A stretch of 64,000 nucleotides of DNA, taken from NCBI GenBank assembly GCA_963767565.1, contig CAVYEG010000006.1, positions 1,426,001 through 1,490,000 on the forward strand, written 5' to 3'. A program made the translations under genes and the position numbers. The notes under the pieces were generated by a model. The model was not told the origin of the DNA and made no database searches. It worked only from the letters and a program-made list of their open reading frames with translations. This document shows, in pieces, positions 17,886 through 26,383 of the stretch. Each line of letters begins with the position of its first letter. Positions within the stretch are counted from its first letter, which is position 1. This DNA is from Palsa-504 sp963767565 (GTDB lineage Bacteria > Actinomycetota > Actinomycetes > Streptosporangiales > Streptosporangiaceae).

Positions 17886-17926
17886 CGCGGCTAAGGCCAA
17901 CGACCAACTGCCGAAGTTTAGCCGCG
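17886..17926. repeat. Inverted repeat between ruvB and yajC
   Basis: cgcggctaa (17886–17894) and ttagccgcg (17918–17926) form a 9-bp stem with a 23-base loop in the 148-base gap between ruvB and yajC. It could separate the ruv and sec transcription units, but there is no T-run. Nothing else was seen in this gap. Confidence 0.35.
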
Positions 17927-17994
17927 CTTTGACCCGGCACCAACAGGCTACGAGGTTTTACCCGTGATCGTGACCTCGGCGCGATCTTGCTGCA

Positions 17995-19107
17995 CTAATC
18001 AAACAGCGTGGGCAGCTCGCTGATCGAGGGCGGCGGGGTCAGGCCGAGGTGGGTCCAGCCGGCCGCAGTGGCCACCCGGCCGCGCGGCGTCCGGGCCAGC
18101 AGCCCGCACCGGACCAGGAACGGCTCGGCCACCACCTCGACGGTCTCCGCCTCCTCCCCCAGCGCCACCGCGAGCGTGGACAGGCCGACCGGGCCGCCGC
18201 CGAACCGGCGCACCAGCGCGTCGAGCACGCCGCGGTCGAGCCGGTCCAGACCCTGCTCGTCCACCTCGTACAGCTCAAGTGCGGTCCGGGCGATGGCCCT
18301 GGTCACCACGCCGTCGGCGCGGACCTCGGCGTAGTCGCGGACCCGGCGCAGCAGCCGGTTGGCGATCCGCGGCGTGCCGCGGGACCGGGTGGACAGCTCG
18401 GTCGCGCCCTCGTCGGTGAGCGTCACGCCGAGCAGCCCGGCAGACCTGCGGATGATGTGCTCGAGCTCATCGGGCGCGTAGAAGTCGAGGTGCGCGGTGA
18501 ACCCGAACCTGTCCCGCAGCGGGGCGGGCAGCAGCCCGGCCCGGGTGGTGGCCCCGACCAGGGTGAACGGGGCGATCTCCAGCGGGATGGCGGTCGCGCC
18601 CGGTCCCTTGCCGATCACCACGTCGACCCGGAAGTCCTCCATGGCCAGGTAGAGCATCTCCTCGGCGGGCCGGGCCAGGCGGTGGATCTCGTCGATGAAG
18701 AGCACCTCGCCCTCGCTGAGCGTGGACAGCACCGCCGCCAGGTCACCGGATCGCTCGATGGCCGGGCCGCTGGTGATGCGCAGCGGCGCGCCGAGCTCGG
18801 CGGCCACGATCATCGCGATCGTGGTCTTGCCCAGGCCGGGCGGGCCGGCCAGCAGCACGTGATCCGGTGGCCGGCCGCGCCGCAGGGCGCTGGTCAGGAT
18901 CAGCGACAGCTGCTCGCGGACCCGGGCCTGGCCGGTGAACTCGGTGAGCCGCTTGGGCCGCAGCGCGCTTTCAATGGCGCGCTCGTCCGCGTCTGCCAGC
19001 GCGGATACCACGCCCTGGCCGCCGTCGGCGGCCTGCTCCAGGCGCTGCTGGCGGGCGGCCAGCTCGGCTTCCTCGGCGCGGGCCAGCGGATCGTGTTCCT
19101 CGGTCAT
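17995..19107 (-). CDS. ruvB: Holliday junction branch migration ATPase RuvB
   Basis: 370 residues. AAA+ motor that drives branch migration with RuvA. The N-terminal extension of about 45 residues precedes the RuvB core: ALRPKRLTEFTGQARVREQL, Walker A GPPGLGKTT, Walker B LFIDEIHRL, sensor 1 GATTRAGLL, arginine finger RDRFG, and the C-terminal winged helix (FLVRCGLLARTPRGRVAT). It overlaps ruvA by 4 bases. It is the last gene of ruvC–ruvA–ruvB, under a LexA-type box. Confidence 0.97.
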   Translation of the reverse strand: MTEEHDPLARAEEAELAARQQRLEQAADGGQGVVSALADADERAIESALRPKRLTEFTGQARVREQLSLILTSALRRGRPPDHVLLAGPPGLGKTTIAMIVAAELGAPLRITSGPAIERSGDLAAVLSTLSEGEVLFIDEIHRLARPAEEMLYLAMEDFRVDVVIGKGPGATAIPLEIAPFTLVGATTRAGLLPAPLRDRFGFTAHLDFYAPDELEHIIRRSAGLLGVTLTDEGATELSTRSRGTPRIANRLLRRVRDYAEVRADGVVTRAIARTALELYEVDEQGLDRLDRGVLDALVRRFGGGPVGLSTLAVALGEEAETVEVVAEPFLVRCGLLARTPRGRVATAAGWTHLGLTPPPSISELPTLFD

Positions 19108-19727
19108 TGCTTGCTGAGCTTACGCAGCGCGGCGCGCAGGACAATGGCCACGTCGACCGCCCCCTGGCCGACGGCGATCGTGCCGTCCTCTTCCAGGGCG
19201 GCGATGGCCGCGTCGGCGTCTCTGACCGGCCAGCCCAGGTTGACCAGGCCGGACTGCACCTGGTCGCGCCACTGCGGAGCCCGTTGCGGAGCGCGGCCGG
19301 ACGGCAGGCCGTCGCCGCTGTCGCCGGGCGGCCCCAGCCGGTCGCGCAGCTCGAGCACGATCCGCTCCGCCCCCTTCTTGCCGATGCCCGGCACCATGGT
19401 CAGCGTGCCCAGGTCCTCGGTGGCCACGGCCCGGCGCAGGGCATCGGGTGAGTGCACGGCCAGCATGGCCAGGGCCAGCCGCGGGCCGACGCCGCTGGCC
19501 GTCTGCAGGAGCTCGAAGACGTTCCGCTCGTCATCGGAGCCGAAACCGTACAGGGTGAGCGAGTCTTCCCTGACCACCAGGGAGGTCGCCACCTGCGCGC
19601 GCTCCCCCGGCTTGAGCGTGGCCAGGGTCCCCGGGGTGCACTGCACCCGCATCCCGACGCCGCCGACCTCGATGACGGCGCCATCGGGGGCGATCCCGGC
19701 GACCGTGCCGCGCAGATGGGCGATCAT
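19104..19727 (-). CDS. ruvA: Holliday junction DNA helicase subunit RuvA
   Basis: 207 residues, usual length. The OB-fold N-terminal domain (MIAHLRGTVAGIAPDGAVIEVGG) leads to two helix-hairpin-helix motifs (LLQTASGVGPRLALAMLAV and LTMVPGIGKKGAERIVLEL) that bind the junction, then a linker and a C-terminal domain III (AQWRDQ-like to LRKLSKQ) that contacts RuvB. It overlaps both ruvC (4 bases) and ruvB (4 bases), so the three genes are translationally coupled. Confidence 0.97.
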   Translation of the reverse strand: MIAHLRGTVAGIAPDGAVIEVGGVGMRVQCTPGTLATLKPGERAQVATSLVVREDSLTLYGFGSDDERNVFELLQTASGVGPRLALAMLAVHSPDALRRAVATEDLGTLTMVPGIGKKGAERIVLELRDRLGPPGDSGDGLPSGRAPQRAPQWRDQVQSGLVNLGWPVRDADAAIAALEEDGTIAVGQGAVDVAIVLRAALRKLSKQ

Positions 19728-20296
19728 GCGCTACCTCCTCGCGCGGCTGCCGCCGCGAGCCGCGATCCGGTGCCCAGGGGGGAGCCGCCGCGCCACAGAT
19801 GGCAGATGGCCAGCGCCAGCGCGTCGGCCGCATCGGCGGGACGGGGCGGATCGGTGATCCGCAGCAGTCTGGTCACCATGACCGTGACCTGGTCCTTGTC
19901 GGCCCGGCCGCTGCCGGTCACCGCGGCCTTGACCTCGCTGGGGGTGTGCGTGGCGACCGGCAGCCCGCGGCGGGCGGCGCAGACGATCGCGATCCCGGCC
20001 GCCTGGGCCGTGCCCATGACGGTCCGGACATTCTGCTGGCTGAACACCCGTTCCACGGCCACCGCGTCCGGCTGGCAGGCGTCCAGCCAGGCCTCGAGCT
20101 CGGTCTCGATGGCCAGTAGCCGGGCCGCGATGTCGTCGGCGGCCGAAGTCCTGATGACCCCGACCCGGACCAGCTTCAGCGCCCGGCCCGGGGCCCCCTC
20201 CACTACGCCCACGCCGCACCTGGTCAGGCCCGGGTCGACGCCGAGCACCCGGATCGGGTGCCGCGCATAGGTCAGGCCCGCCAACGTGAGCTCCAT
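19724..20296 (-). CDS. ruvC: Crossover junction endodeoxyribonuclease RuvC
   Basis: 190 residues. Resolves Holliday junctions. Acidic catalytic residues are visible in RVLGVDPGLTRCGVG (Asp), AVERVFSQQN (Glu), and PADAADALALA (two Asp). HTPSEVKAAVTGSGRADKDQV is the conserved DNA-contact loop. The ATG at 20296 gives 15 residues before the core; a GTG within IRVLGVD could be an alternative start, but the LexA-type box 17 bases upstream of 20296 supports transcription from just before this ATG. First gene of the ruv operon. Confidence 0.96.
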   Translation of the reverse strand: MELTLAGLTYARHPIRVLGVDPGLTRCGVGVVEGAPGRALKLVRVGVIRTSAADDIAARLLAIETELEAWLDACQPDAVAVERVFSQQNVRTVMGTAQAAGIAIVCAARRGLPVATHTPSEVKAAVTGSGRADKDQVTVMVTRLLRITDPPRPADAADALALAICHLWRGGSPLGTGSRLAAAAARGGSA

Positions 20297-20312
20297 CCGG
20301 GTCCGTATGCCA

Positions 20313-20326
20313 CGAACATCTGTTCG
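20313..20326 (-). promoter_or_regulatory. LexA (SOS) box upstream of ruvCAB
   Basis: CGAACATCTGTTCG is a perfect 5+4+5 match to the Gram-positive/actinobacterial LexA operator core CGAAC-N4-GTTCG. It lies 17 bases upstream of the ruvC start. Established biology links ruv genes to the SOS response, so DNA damage induction of this operon is a strong inference. The rest of the 163-base gap to yebC shows no other clear element. Confidence 0.85.
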
Positions 20327-20459
20327 CTACGAACCTACCGGCCCGGCGGCGTCCGGGTCGCGTATCGCGGGCGGCGTGTTGCGCCGATCCCCGGCTAGAA
20401 GGCGAGCATGTAGGGCGCAGCGGCGAACGCGCCGTCCAGGCTCCGATGGCCGGCGACGG

Positions 20460-21227
20460 TCAGTCGAGCTTCTCCATGATCTCGTCGGAGACCGAGTAGT
20501 TCGCGTACACGTCCTGCACGTCGTCGGAGTCCTCCAGCGCCTCGATCAGCCGGAACACCCGCTTGGCGTGCTCCTCGTCCAGGTCCACCTCGGCGCTGGG
20601 CAGGAAGGCGACGTCGGCGGAGTCGTAGTCGATCCCCGCGTCCTGCAGCGCCTTGCGCGCCGTGAACAGGTCCGCGGGCTCGGATACCACCTCGAACGAC
20701 TCGCCCAGGTCATTGACCTCCTCGGCGCCCGCTTCGAGCACGGCGGTCAGCACGTCGTCCTCGGTCACCCCACCCACCTCCCCTCCCCTCCTCTTGTCGA
20801 CCACGATGACGCCCTTGCGGTGGAACAGGTAGGACACCGAGCCGGGGTCGGCCAGCGAGCCGCCGTTGCGGCTGAACGCGGTGCGCACGTCGGAGGCGGC
20901 CCGGTTCCTGTTGTCGGTCAGGCACTCCACCAGGACCGCGACCCCGCCGGGTGCGTAGCCCTCGTAGGTGATGTTCTCGTACTGCGCGCCGCCGGCCTCG
21001 GCACCGCTGCCGCGGCGCAGGGCGCGGTCGATGTTGTCGTTCGGAACCGAGCTCTTCTTCGCCTTCTGGATGGCGTCATACAGCGTCGGGTTCCCGGCCG
21101 GGTCGGCCCCGCCGGTGCGCGCGGCGACTTCGACGTTCTTGATCAGCTTGGCGAACAGCTTGCCGCGCTTGGCGTCCACCACCGCCTTCTTGTGCTTAGT
21201 GGTGGCCCACTTGGAGTGGCCGCTCAT
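20460..21227 (-). CDS. YebC/PmpR family DNA-binding regulatory protein
   Basis: 255 residues, standard for the family. The start MSGHSKWATTKHKKAVVDAKRGKLFAKLIK is diagnostic; also DNIDRALRRGSG and YEGYAPGGVAVLVECLTDN. Members act as transcription regulators or, in recent work, as translation factors at polyproline stalls; which applies here cannot be told. The mapped order yebC–pdxT–pdxS matches Mycobacterium. It overlaps pdxT by 4 bases (ATGA). Confidence 0.95.
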   Translation of the reverse strand: MSGHSKWATTKHKKAVVDAKRGKLFAKLIKNVEVAARTGGADPAGNPTLYDAIQKAKKSSVPNDNIDRALRRGSGAEAGGAQYENITYEGYAPGGVAVLVECLTDNRNRAASDVRTAFSRNGGSLADPGSVSYLFHRKGVIVVDKRRGGEVGGVTEDDVLTAVLEAGAEEVNDLGESFEVVSEPADLFTARKALQDAGIDYDSADVAFLPSAEVDLDEEHAKRVFRLIEALEDSDDVQDVYANYSVSDEIMEKLD

Positions 21228-21829
21228 GTGTTGTCCTTCACGATGTCTACGAATAGCTCATGGATGCGCCGGTCCGGGGTCAGCTCGGGGTGGAAGGCCG
21301 TGGCCAGCAGCTGGCCCTGCCGCACGGCGACGATCCTACCGGTGCGCTGCTCGGTGCCCAGGATGGTGACGTTCTCGCCATTCTGCTCCACCCAGGGGGC
21401 CCGGATAAAGACCGCGTGCAGCGGGTCCGCCGCGCGGGGCAGCCCGGTCAGCGTGATGTCGGTCTCGAAGGAGTCGACCTGCCGCCCGAACGCGTTGCGG
21501 CGCACGGTCATGTTGATGCCGCCGAACGTCTGCTGGCCGGCCACGCCGTCGGCGAGCCGGTCCGCCAGCATGATCATCCCGGCGCAGGACCCGAACGCGG
21601 GCAGCCCGGAGGCGATCAGCTTGCGCAGCGGGTCGAGCACCTCGAAGGCGACCGACAGCCGCCACAAGGTGGTCGACTCACCGCCCGGGATGACCAGGCC
21701 GTCCAGGCGGTGGAGTTCCTCCGGACGGCGGACCGGGACCGCGGCCGCGCCGGCGGCTTCGAGCGCGCGCAGGTGCTCGGGGACATCCCCCTGCAGGGCG
21801 AGCACCCCGATTACCGGCACCGCGTCCAT
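21224..21829 (-). CDS. pdxT: Pyridoxal 5'-phosphate synthase glutaminase subunit PdxT
   Basis: 201 residues. Class I glutaminase that hydrolyses glutamine and passes ammonia to PdxS. The glutaminase triad is visible: Cys in FGSCAGMIML, His and Glu in AFHPELTPD; GGEST (VIPGGESTT) forms the oxyanion region. The start ATG at 21829 follows pdxS with a 103-base gap that contains nothing recognisable. The downstream overlap with yebC suggests one transcript. Confidence 0.96.
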   Translation of the reverse strand: MDAVPVIGVLALQGDVPEHLRALEAAGAAAVPVRRPEELHRLDGLVIPGGESTTLWRLSVAFEVLDPLRKLIASGLPAFGSCAGMIMLADRLADGVAGQQTFGGINMTVRRNAFGRQVDSFETDITLTGLPRAADPLHAVFIRAPWVEQNGENVTILGTEQRTGRIVAVRQGQLLATAFHPELTPDRRIHELFVDIVKDNT

Positions 21830-21932
21830 CCTTCCTCCGGGCAGCGTGACGCCGAGGCCTGCGCAGCCTCAGAGCATTTAGGGTTAACGACAGTAAAACG
21901 CCCCGGCGCCGGCCTATCTTCCCGGCTCCGGG

Positions 21933-22847
21933 CTACCAGCCGCGGCCGGCGTAGTGCTGGTCGGCGGGCAGGGTGTCCAGGTTGATGCCCACCATGGCCT
22001 CGCCCAGGCCGCGGGAGACCTTGGCTACCACGTCCGGGTCGTCGTGGAAGGTGGTGGCCTTCACGATGGCGGCGGCGCGCTTGGCCGGGTCGCCGGACTT
22101 GAAGATGCCCGAGCCGACGAACACGCCCTCGGCGCCGAGCTGCATCATCAGCGCGGCGTCGGCCGGGGTGGCGATGCCGCCCGCGGTGAACAGGACGACG
22201 GGCAGCCGGCCCGCCCTGGCCACCTCGGCGACCAGCTGGTAAGAAGCGCCGAGATCCTTGGCCGCGGTGAACAGCTCCTCCTCGGGCAGCCCGCGCAGGC
22301 GCGCGATCTCCGACCTGATCGACCGCATGTGCCTGGTGGCCTCGACCACGTTGCCGGTCCCGGCCTCGCCCTTGGAGCGGATCATGGCCGCGCCCTCGGC
22401 GATGCGCCGCAGCGCCTCGCCCAGGTTGGTGGCGCCGCACACGAACGGCACGGTGAACTTCCACTTGTCTACGTGGTGGGCCTCATCGGCCGGGGTGAGC
22501 ACCTCGGACTCGTCGATGTAGTCGACCCCGATGGCCTGCAGGACCTGCGCCTCGGCGAAGTGGCCGATCCGGCACTTGGCCATGACCGGGATCGATACCG
22601 CCGCGATGATGCCGTCGATCATGTCGGGGTCGCTCATCCGGGCCACGCCGCCTTGGGCCCGGATGTCGGCCGGCACCCGTTCCAGCGCCATGACCGCGAC
22701 CGCGCCGGCATCCTCGGCGATCTTGGCCTGATCAGGCGTGACCACATCCATGATCACGCCGCCCTTGAGCATCTCCGCCATGCCGCGCTTCACCCGCGCG
22801 GTACCCGTGGCCGCTCCAGTGGTCACATCAGCGTTGACAGTAGACAC
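21933..22847 (-). CDS. pdxS: Pyridoxal 5'-phosphate synthase lyase subunit PdxS
   Basis: 304 residues from GTG 22847 (VSTVNADVTTGAATGTARVKRG), which matches the usual start of actinobacterial PdxS and has AGGT 7–10 bases upstream; ATG 22886 would add 13 atypical residues. It condenses ribose 5-phosphate, glyceraldehyde 3-phosphate and ammonia to PLP. Conserved blocks: GGVIMDVVTPDQAKIAEDAGA (first active-site Asp), PVMAKCRIGHF (active-site Lys), RSKGEAGTGN (phosphate loop) and LFTAGGIATPADAALMMQLG. It forms a dodecamer with PdxT. Confidence 0.96.
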   Translation of the reverse strand: MSTVNADVTTGAATGTARVKRGMAEMLKGGVIMDVVTPDQAKIAEDAGAVAVMALERVPADIRAQGGVARMSDPDMIDGIIAAVSIPVMAKCRIGHFAEAQVLQAIGVDYIDESEVLTPADEAHHVDKWKFTVPFVCGATNLGEALRRIAEGAAMIRSKGEAGTGNVVEATRHMRSIRSEIARLRGLPEEELFTAAKDLGASYQLVAEVARAGRLPVVLFTAGGIATPADAALMMQLGAEGVFVGSGIFKSGDPAKRAAAIVKATTFHDDPDVVAKVSRGLGEAMVGINLDTLPADQHYAGRGW

Positions 22848-22924
22848 CCGGAACCTCGCTTGATCATCGTGACTGGTTACCACCATCGTATGGCCAGCGG
22901 GCCTGAAGGTCGCCAGGCCGGGGT

Positions 22925-23476
22925 TCAGGCCAGGGCAGCGCCGGCCTTATCGGCGATCAAGGAGTCATCCATCTCGAAGAACTCAGGGGCGGGCGCCTTG
23001 CCGGACAGGTGCAGCACCCGGGCCAGCGGCCGGCTCCTGGCGTCCCTGGTCGCCGCGGCCATGTCGTTGTAGAACTTGCGGGCCAGGAACACCTGGTGCG
23101 CGGTCTCCTCGACCTCGGTGAGCAGCTCATCGGCGCCTTCCTTGCCGCTCAGCGAGGCGCGGAAGTCCGGCTGGCTGAAGGCGGCCCGCAGCGCGCGGGT
23201 CAGGTCGCTCTCGGCCAGGTCCCGCGGCCGGTCACCGTCGCGGGTCCGCGTGCCGTGGATCGCGCTGGCCAGCAGCAGGCTGGTGGCCGGGTCGAGCAGC
23301 CCGGAGGTGGCCAGCTCCAGGGCCGCCGAACTGCGGCGCAGCAGGGTCGCGTCCAGCGCGACGCGGGCCATGTCCACCCGCGTGTGCAGCCGGTCGATCC
23401 GCCCGGCCCGCCAGGAGACGTACACGCCCGCCAGCAGCGCGGCCGCGACGATGATGACGATGTAGGTGATGATCAT
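22925..23476 (-). CDS. LemA-like single-pass membrane protein
   Basis: 183 residues. An N-terminal helix (MIITYIVIIVAAALLAGVYV) is followed by a helical soluble domain. The block HQVFLARKFYNDMAAATRDAR is LemA-like; otherwise similarity is weak. LemA proteins have no settled function. It lies between pimA (gap 5 bases) and pdxS, the place where Mycobacterium has a Nudix gene (Rv2609c), so the locus has diverged here. Likely co-transcribed with pimA. Confidence 0.75.
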   Translation of the reverse strand: MIITYIVIIVAAALLAGVYVSWRAGRIDRLHTRVDMARVALDATLLRRSSAALELATSGLLDPATSLLLASAIHGTRTRDGDRPRDLAESDLTRALRAAFSQPDFRASLSGKEGADELLTEVEETAHQVFLARKFYNDMAAATRDARSRPLARVLHLSGKAPAPEFFEMDDSLIADKAGAALA

Positions 23477-23481
23477 GACGG

Positions 23482-24648
23482 TCAGTCCCGGACTCCGTGA
23501 GCCGGGTAGCCGCCGGCGTCCTGGGCCACGGCCACCCCGGTGCGGCCGAGCATCACCGTCTCGTAGACCAGCAGCACGTCGCGGGCGACGATCGACCAGT
23601 CGTACTGGGCCACGGCAGCCAGCGCGGCGGCCGACAGGCTGGCGCGCCGGGCCGGGTCATCGAGCAGCCGCCCGGCCGCGCGGGCCAGGTCGGCGGGGTC
23701 GCCGGCGGCAAACAGCTCGCCGGCCTCGCCGCCCTGGAGCACCTGACGGAACGCCTCGATGTCACTGGCCACGATCGGCACCCCGGCGGCCATGGCCTCG
23801 GCGGTCACGATGCCGAACGACTCCCCGCCCGTGTTCGGCGAGCAGAACACGTCCACCGAGTGCAGCAAGCGGATCTTGTCTTCCTCGCTGACCTGCCCGA
23901 GCATCACGACCCGGTCCCGCAGGTCGGCGGGCACGCGGGACAGCACCTCCTCGGCGTCCGCGGCCCGTCCGGCCACCAGCAGCCGCAGCCCGGGCCGCTG
24001 CGGGCCGAGGATCTCGAACGCCTTGAGCAGCACGTGCAGGCCCTTGCGCGGCTCGTCGAGCCGGCCCAGGAAGCCGATGGCGCCGCCCGGTCCCGGCCAG
24101 CCGGGCAGCGGCTCGGCCTTGCGGTAGTGGTGGGTGGCCACGCCGTTGGGGATGACGACGGCGTCGCCGCCGATGTGCTCGACCAGCGTGGTCCGGGCCG
24201 CCTCGGAGACCGCGATCCGGCCGTTGATCTTCTCCATCCCGGTCCGGACGACCGGGTAGGTGACCAGCAGGATGCGCGAGCGCGGGATCGCGGTGTGCAC
24301 GGTGGCCACGATCGGCCCGGTGGCGACCCAGCAGGCCAGCAGCGAGAGGCTGGGGATCTCCGGTTCGTGCACGTGCAGCACGTCGAAGCCGCCGTCCCTG
24401 ATCCAGCGCCGCACCCGGCTCACCGACAGGAAGCCGAACGACAGCCGGGCCACCGACCCGTTGTACGGCACGGGGACCGCCCGCCCGGCCCCCGTCACGT
24501 AGGGCGGCAGCGGCGTCTCGTCATCCGCCGGGGAGATCACCGAGACCTCGTGCCCGGCGTCGATGAGCGCCTCGGCCAGGTCCCTGATGTGCTGCTGCAC
24601 GCCGCCCGGGACGTCCCAGGAGTACGGGCACACGATGCCGATCTTCAT
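23482..24648 (-). CDS. pimA: GDP-mannose:phosphatidylinositol alpha-mannosyltransferase PimA
   Basis: 388 residues of the GT4, GT-B fold. Transfers the first mannose to phosphatidylinositol at the inner leaflet. Features: N-terminal MKIGIVCPYSWDVPGGVQQH (the GGVQ loop of PimA), HVHEPEIPSLS, GRLDEPRKGLHVLLKAFE, and the nucleotide-sugar site SPNTGGESFGIVTAEAMAAG (E-x7-E). The genomic context (pgsA, acyltransferase, pimA) is the PIM synthesis locus of Mycobacterium and other actinomycetes. It overlaps the acyltransferase gene by 4 bases. Confidence 0.94.
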   Translation of the reverse strand: MKIGIVCPYSWDVPGGVQQHIRDLAEALIDAGHEVSVISPADDETPLPPYVTGAGRAVPVPYNGSVARLSFGFLSVSRVRRWIRDGGFDVLHVHEPEIPSLSLLACWVATGPIVATVHTAIPRSRILLVTYPVVRTGMEKINGRIAVSEAARTTLVEHIGGDAVVIPNGVATHHYRKAEPLPGWPGPGGAIGFLGRLDEPRKGLHVLLKAFEILGPQRPGLRLLVAGRAADAEEVLSRVPADLRDRVVMLGQVSEEDKIRLLHSVDVFCSPNTGGESFGIVTAEAMAAGVPIVASDIEAFRQVLQGGEAGELFAAGDPADLARAAGRLLDDPARRASLSAAALAAVAQYDWSIVARDVLLVYETVMLGRTGVAVAQDAGGYPAHGVRD

Positions 24649-25712
24649 GGCAGTGCTCCCCCGGGGGGACTACCCCCCGGGATCCCCCCGCGCACGGGGG
24701 GGCTACCCGCCCCCCCGTACCCCCATGGCGGGTCCAGGTCAGCGGTGAAGACCCGCTGCAGCATGTGCCAGTCCTGCGGATGCTCCGCGATGGCCTGCTC
24801 GAACACGCAGGCCATCTGCTGGCTCATCTCGGCGATCTTCTCGGCCCTGGTGCCCAAGGCCGGCACCGGGATCTCCGCGTAGATGTGCGCTCCCCAGTCG
24901 TCGCCCTCGAACCAGGTCCCGACCGGCATCAGCGCCGCGCCCGTGTGCAAGGCGAGGGCGGCGGTGGCGGCGATCCGCGCCTGTTCCCCGAACATCTCGA
25001 CCTCGACGCCGGTCTCCTTCAGGTCACGGTCGCTGACCAGGCAGACCAGGCCGCCCGCGCGCAGCCGCTGAGCCAGGGTCCCGAACGGGCTGTGGCCGCC
25101 GGTGAGCGGCAGGACCTCCATGCCCAGGCTCTGGCGGAAGCTGGCGAACGCCTCGTAGACCGATTCCGGCCGCAGCCGTTCCGCCACGGTGGTGAACGTG
25201 CCGGCCCCGCGGGCGACGACCCAGGCCCCGGCCTGCTCGAAGTTGCCCATGTGGGGCAGCGCGATGACCACTCCGCGACCGGCCTTCAGGCAGGCGAACA
25301 TGGCCGCCTCGCCCTCCGGATCGATGTGCATCCCGGATACGATCCGCTCGATGGGGATGGTGGGCAGCCGGAACACCTCGAGCCAGTACCTGGCGTAGGA
25401 ATGCAGCGCCGCGCGGGACAGGGCGCGCAGTTCCTTACCGTCCACCTCGGGGTCATCCACCACGGGCCCATCCACCACGGGGCGGCCCTGGGAGTAGCTC
25501 AGCACCCGGCGCAGGTTGGCCTCGAGCACCTGGACCTTCGGTCCCTGCCGCCGCCAGGCGATGTCGGCCACCTCGCGGAACGCCCACCGCGCCCACGATT
25601 CGGGCAGGCGGCAGATCAGCTTCCAGCCGAGCTGGTAGGCGTACCCGGTCAGCCGCTCGCTGAGACGGCGGCCGAGGCCTGCGGACCCGGCCCTCCCCGA
25701 TGAACCCGTCAC
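24645..25712 (-). CDS. Phosphatidylinositol mannoside acyltransferase
   Basis: 355 residues from GTG 25712, which overlaps the pgsA stop (GTGA) and has AGGAAGG upstream. A longer frame to 26102 is antisense-like noise over pgsA. Member of the LpxL/HtrB acyltransferase family that acylates the mannose of PIM1/PIM2. The catalytic H-x4-E is seen in ALPHMGNFEQAGAWV (many PatA proteins have H-x4-D), with VSDRDLKETG and ALMPVGTWFEG downstream. A 15-bp repeat (25441–25485) encodes PVVDGPVVDDPEVDG in a surface loop. The C-terminal tail is Gly/Pro-rich. Confidence 0.9.
   Translation of the reverse strand: MTGSSGRAGSAGLGRRLSERLTGYAYQLGWKLICRLPESWARWAFREVADIAWRRQGPKVQVLEANLRRVLSYSQGRPVVDGPVVDDPEVDGKELRALSRAALHSYARYWLEVFRLPTIPIERIVSGMHIDPEGEAAMFACLKAGRGVVIALPHMGNFEQAGAWVVARGAGTFTTVAERLRPESVYEAFASFRQSLGMEVLPLTGGHSPFGTLAQRLRAGGLVCLVSDRDLKETGVEVEMFGEQARIAATAALALHTGAALMPVGTWFEGDDWGAHIYAEIPVPALGTRAEKIAEMSQQMACVFEQAIAEHPQDWHMLQRVFTADLDPPWGYGGAGSPPVRGGIPGGSPPGGALP
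25441..25485. repeat. 15-bp tandem repeat inside the PIM acyltransferase gene
   Basis: Three units (tccacctcggggtca, tccaccacgggccca, tccaccacggggcgg). They share the ACCACGGG core with the repeats at 15430 and 50271. They insert about 15 residues into the protein without breaking the frame. Confidence 0.65.
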
Positions 25713-26341
25713 GCCAACCTTCCTAACCCGCCCGGCTCCACGGGAACCTTCGCGGACTGGTAGACCGCGCGCACGCGCTGGCCGAGAGTGAAGGCGCTGC
25801 CCGCCGCGAGCGCCCACAGCCCCACGTTCAGAATGTACGGCACGCCGAGCCCGGATACGCCGACGGCGACGAGCGAGATGACCATGCGCTCGGGCCGTTC
25901 GATCAGGCCCACGTCGCAGCGCAGCCCGAGGCCCTCGGCCCGTGCCTTGGTGTAGGACACCAGCTGGCCTACGACCAGGCAGAACAACGACACCCCGGCC
26001 AGCAGGGGGTTGTGCCCGCCGAGCATGAACCACACCACCAGGCCGCAAAAGATGGCGGCGTCGGCGATCCGGTCCATGGTCGAGTCGAGGAACGCGCCCC
26101 ACTGGCCTGTGGTCCCCTTCATCCGGGCCAGCACGCCGTCCAGCATGTCGAGCAGCACGAAGATCGTGCAGGTGAAGGCGCCGGGGAACAGCTCGCCGAT
26201 GGGGAACAGCCCGAGCGCCCCGCCGGCCACCCCGACCGTTCCGGCGATGGTGATGGCGTTCGGCGTGACCGGGGTCCGCGCCAGGAGGGCGCCGACCGGG
26301 GTGAACAGTCGCGTCATGGCGGGCCGCAGCACGTTCAGCAT
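25709..26341 (-). CDS. pgsA: Phosphatidylinositol phosphate synthase (CDP-alcohol phosphatidyltransferase)
   Basis: 210 residues, about six membrane helices. The complete CDP-alcohol phosphotransferase motif D-x2-D-G-x2-A-R-x8-G-x3-D-x3-D is present (from DMLDGVLARM through GAFLDSTMDR). In actinomycetes this enzyme joins CDP-diacylglycerol and inositol 1-phosphate to give phosphatidylinositol phosphate, the precursor used by PimA. It heads the pgsA–acyltransferase–pimA operon. The start is ATG 26341. Confidence 0.94.
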   Translation of the reverse strand: MLNVLRPAMTRLFTPVGALLARTPVTPNAITIAGTVGVAGGALGLFPIGELFPGAFTCTIFVLLDMLDGVLARMKGTTGQWGAFLDSTMDRIADAAIFCGLVVWFMLGGHNPLLAGVSLFCLVVGQLVSYTKARAEGLGLRCDVGLIERPERMVISLVAVGVSGLGVPYILNVGLWALAAGSAFTLGQRVRAVYQSAKVPVEPGGLGRLA

Positions 26342-26383
26342 GGCCGTCCGATACTACTTGGCCAACCGGGGACTGCCCTAATG

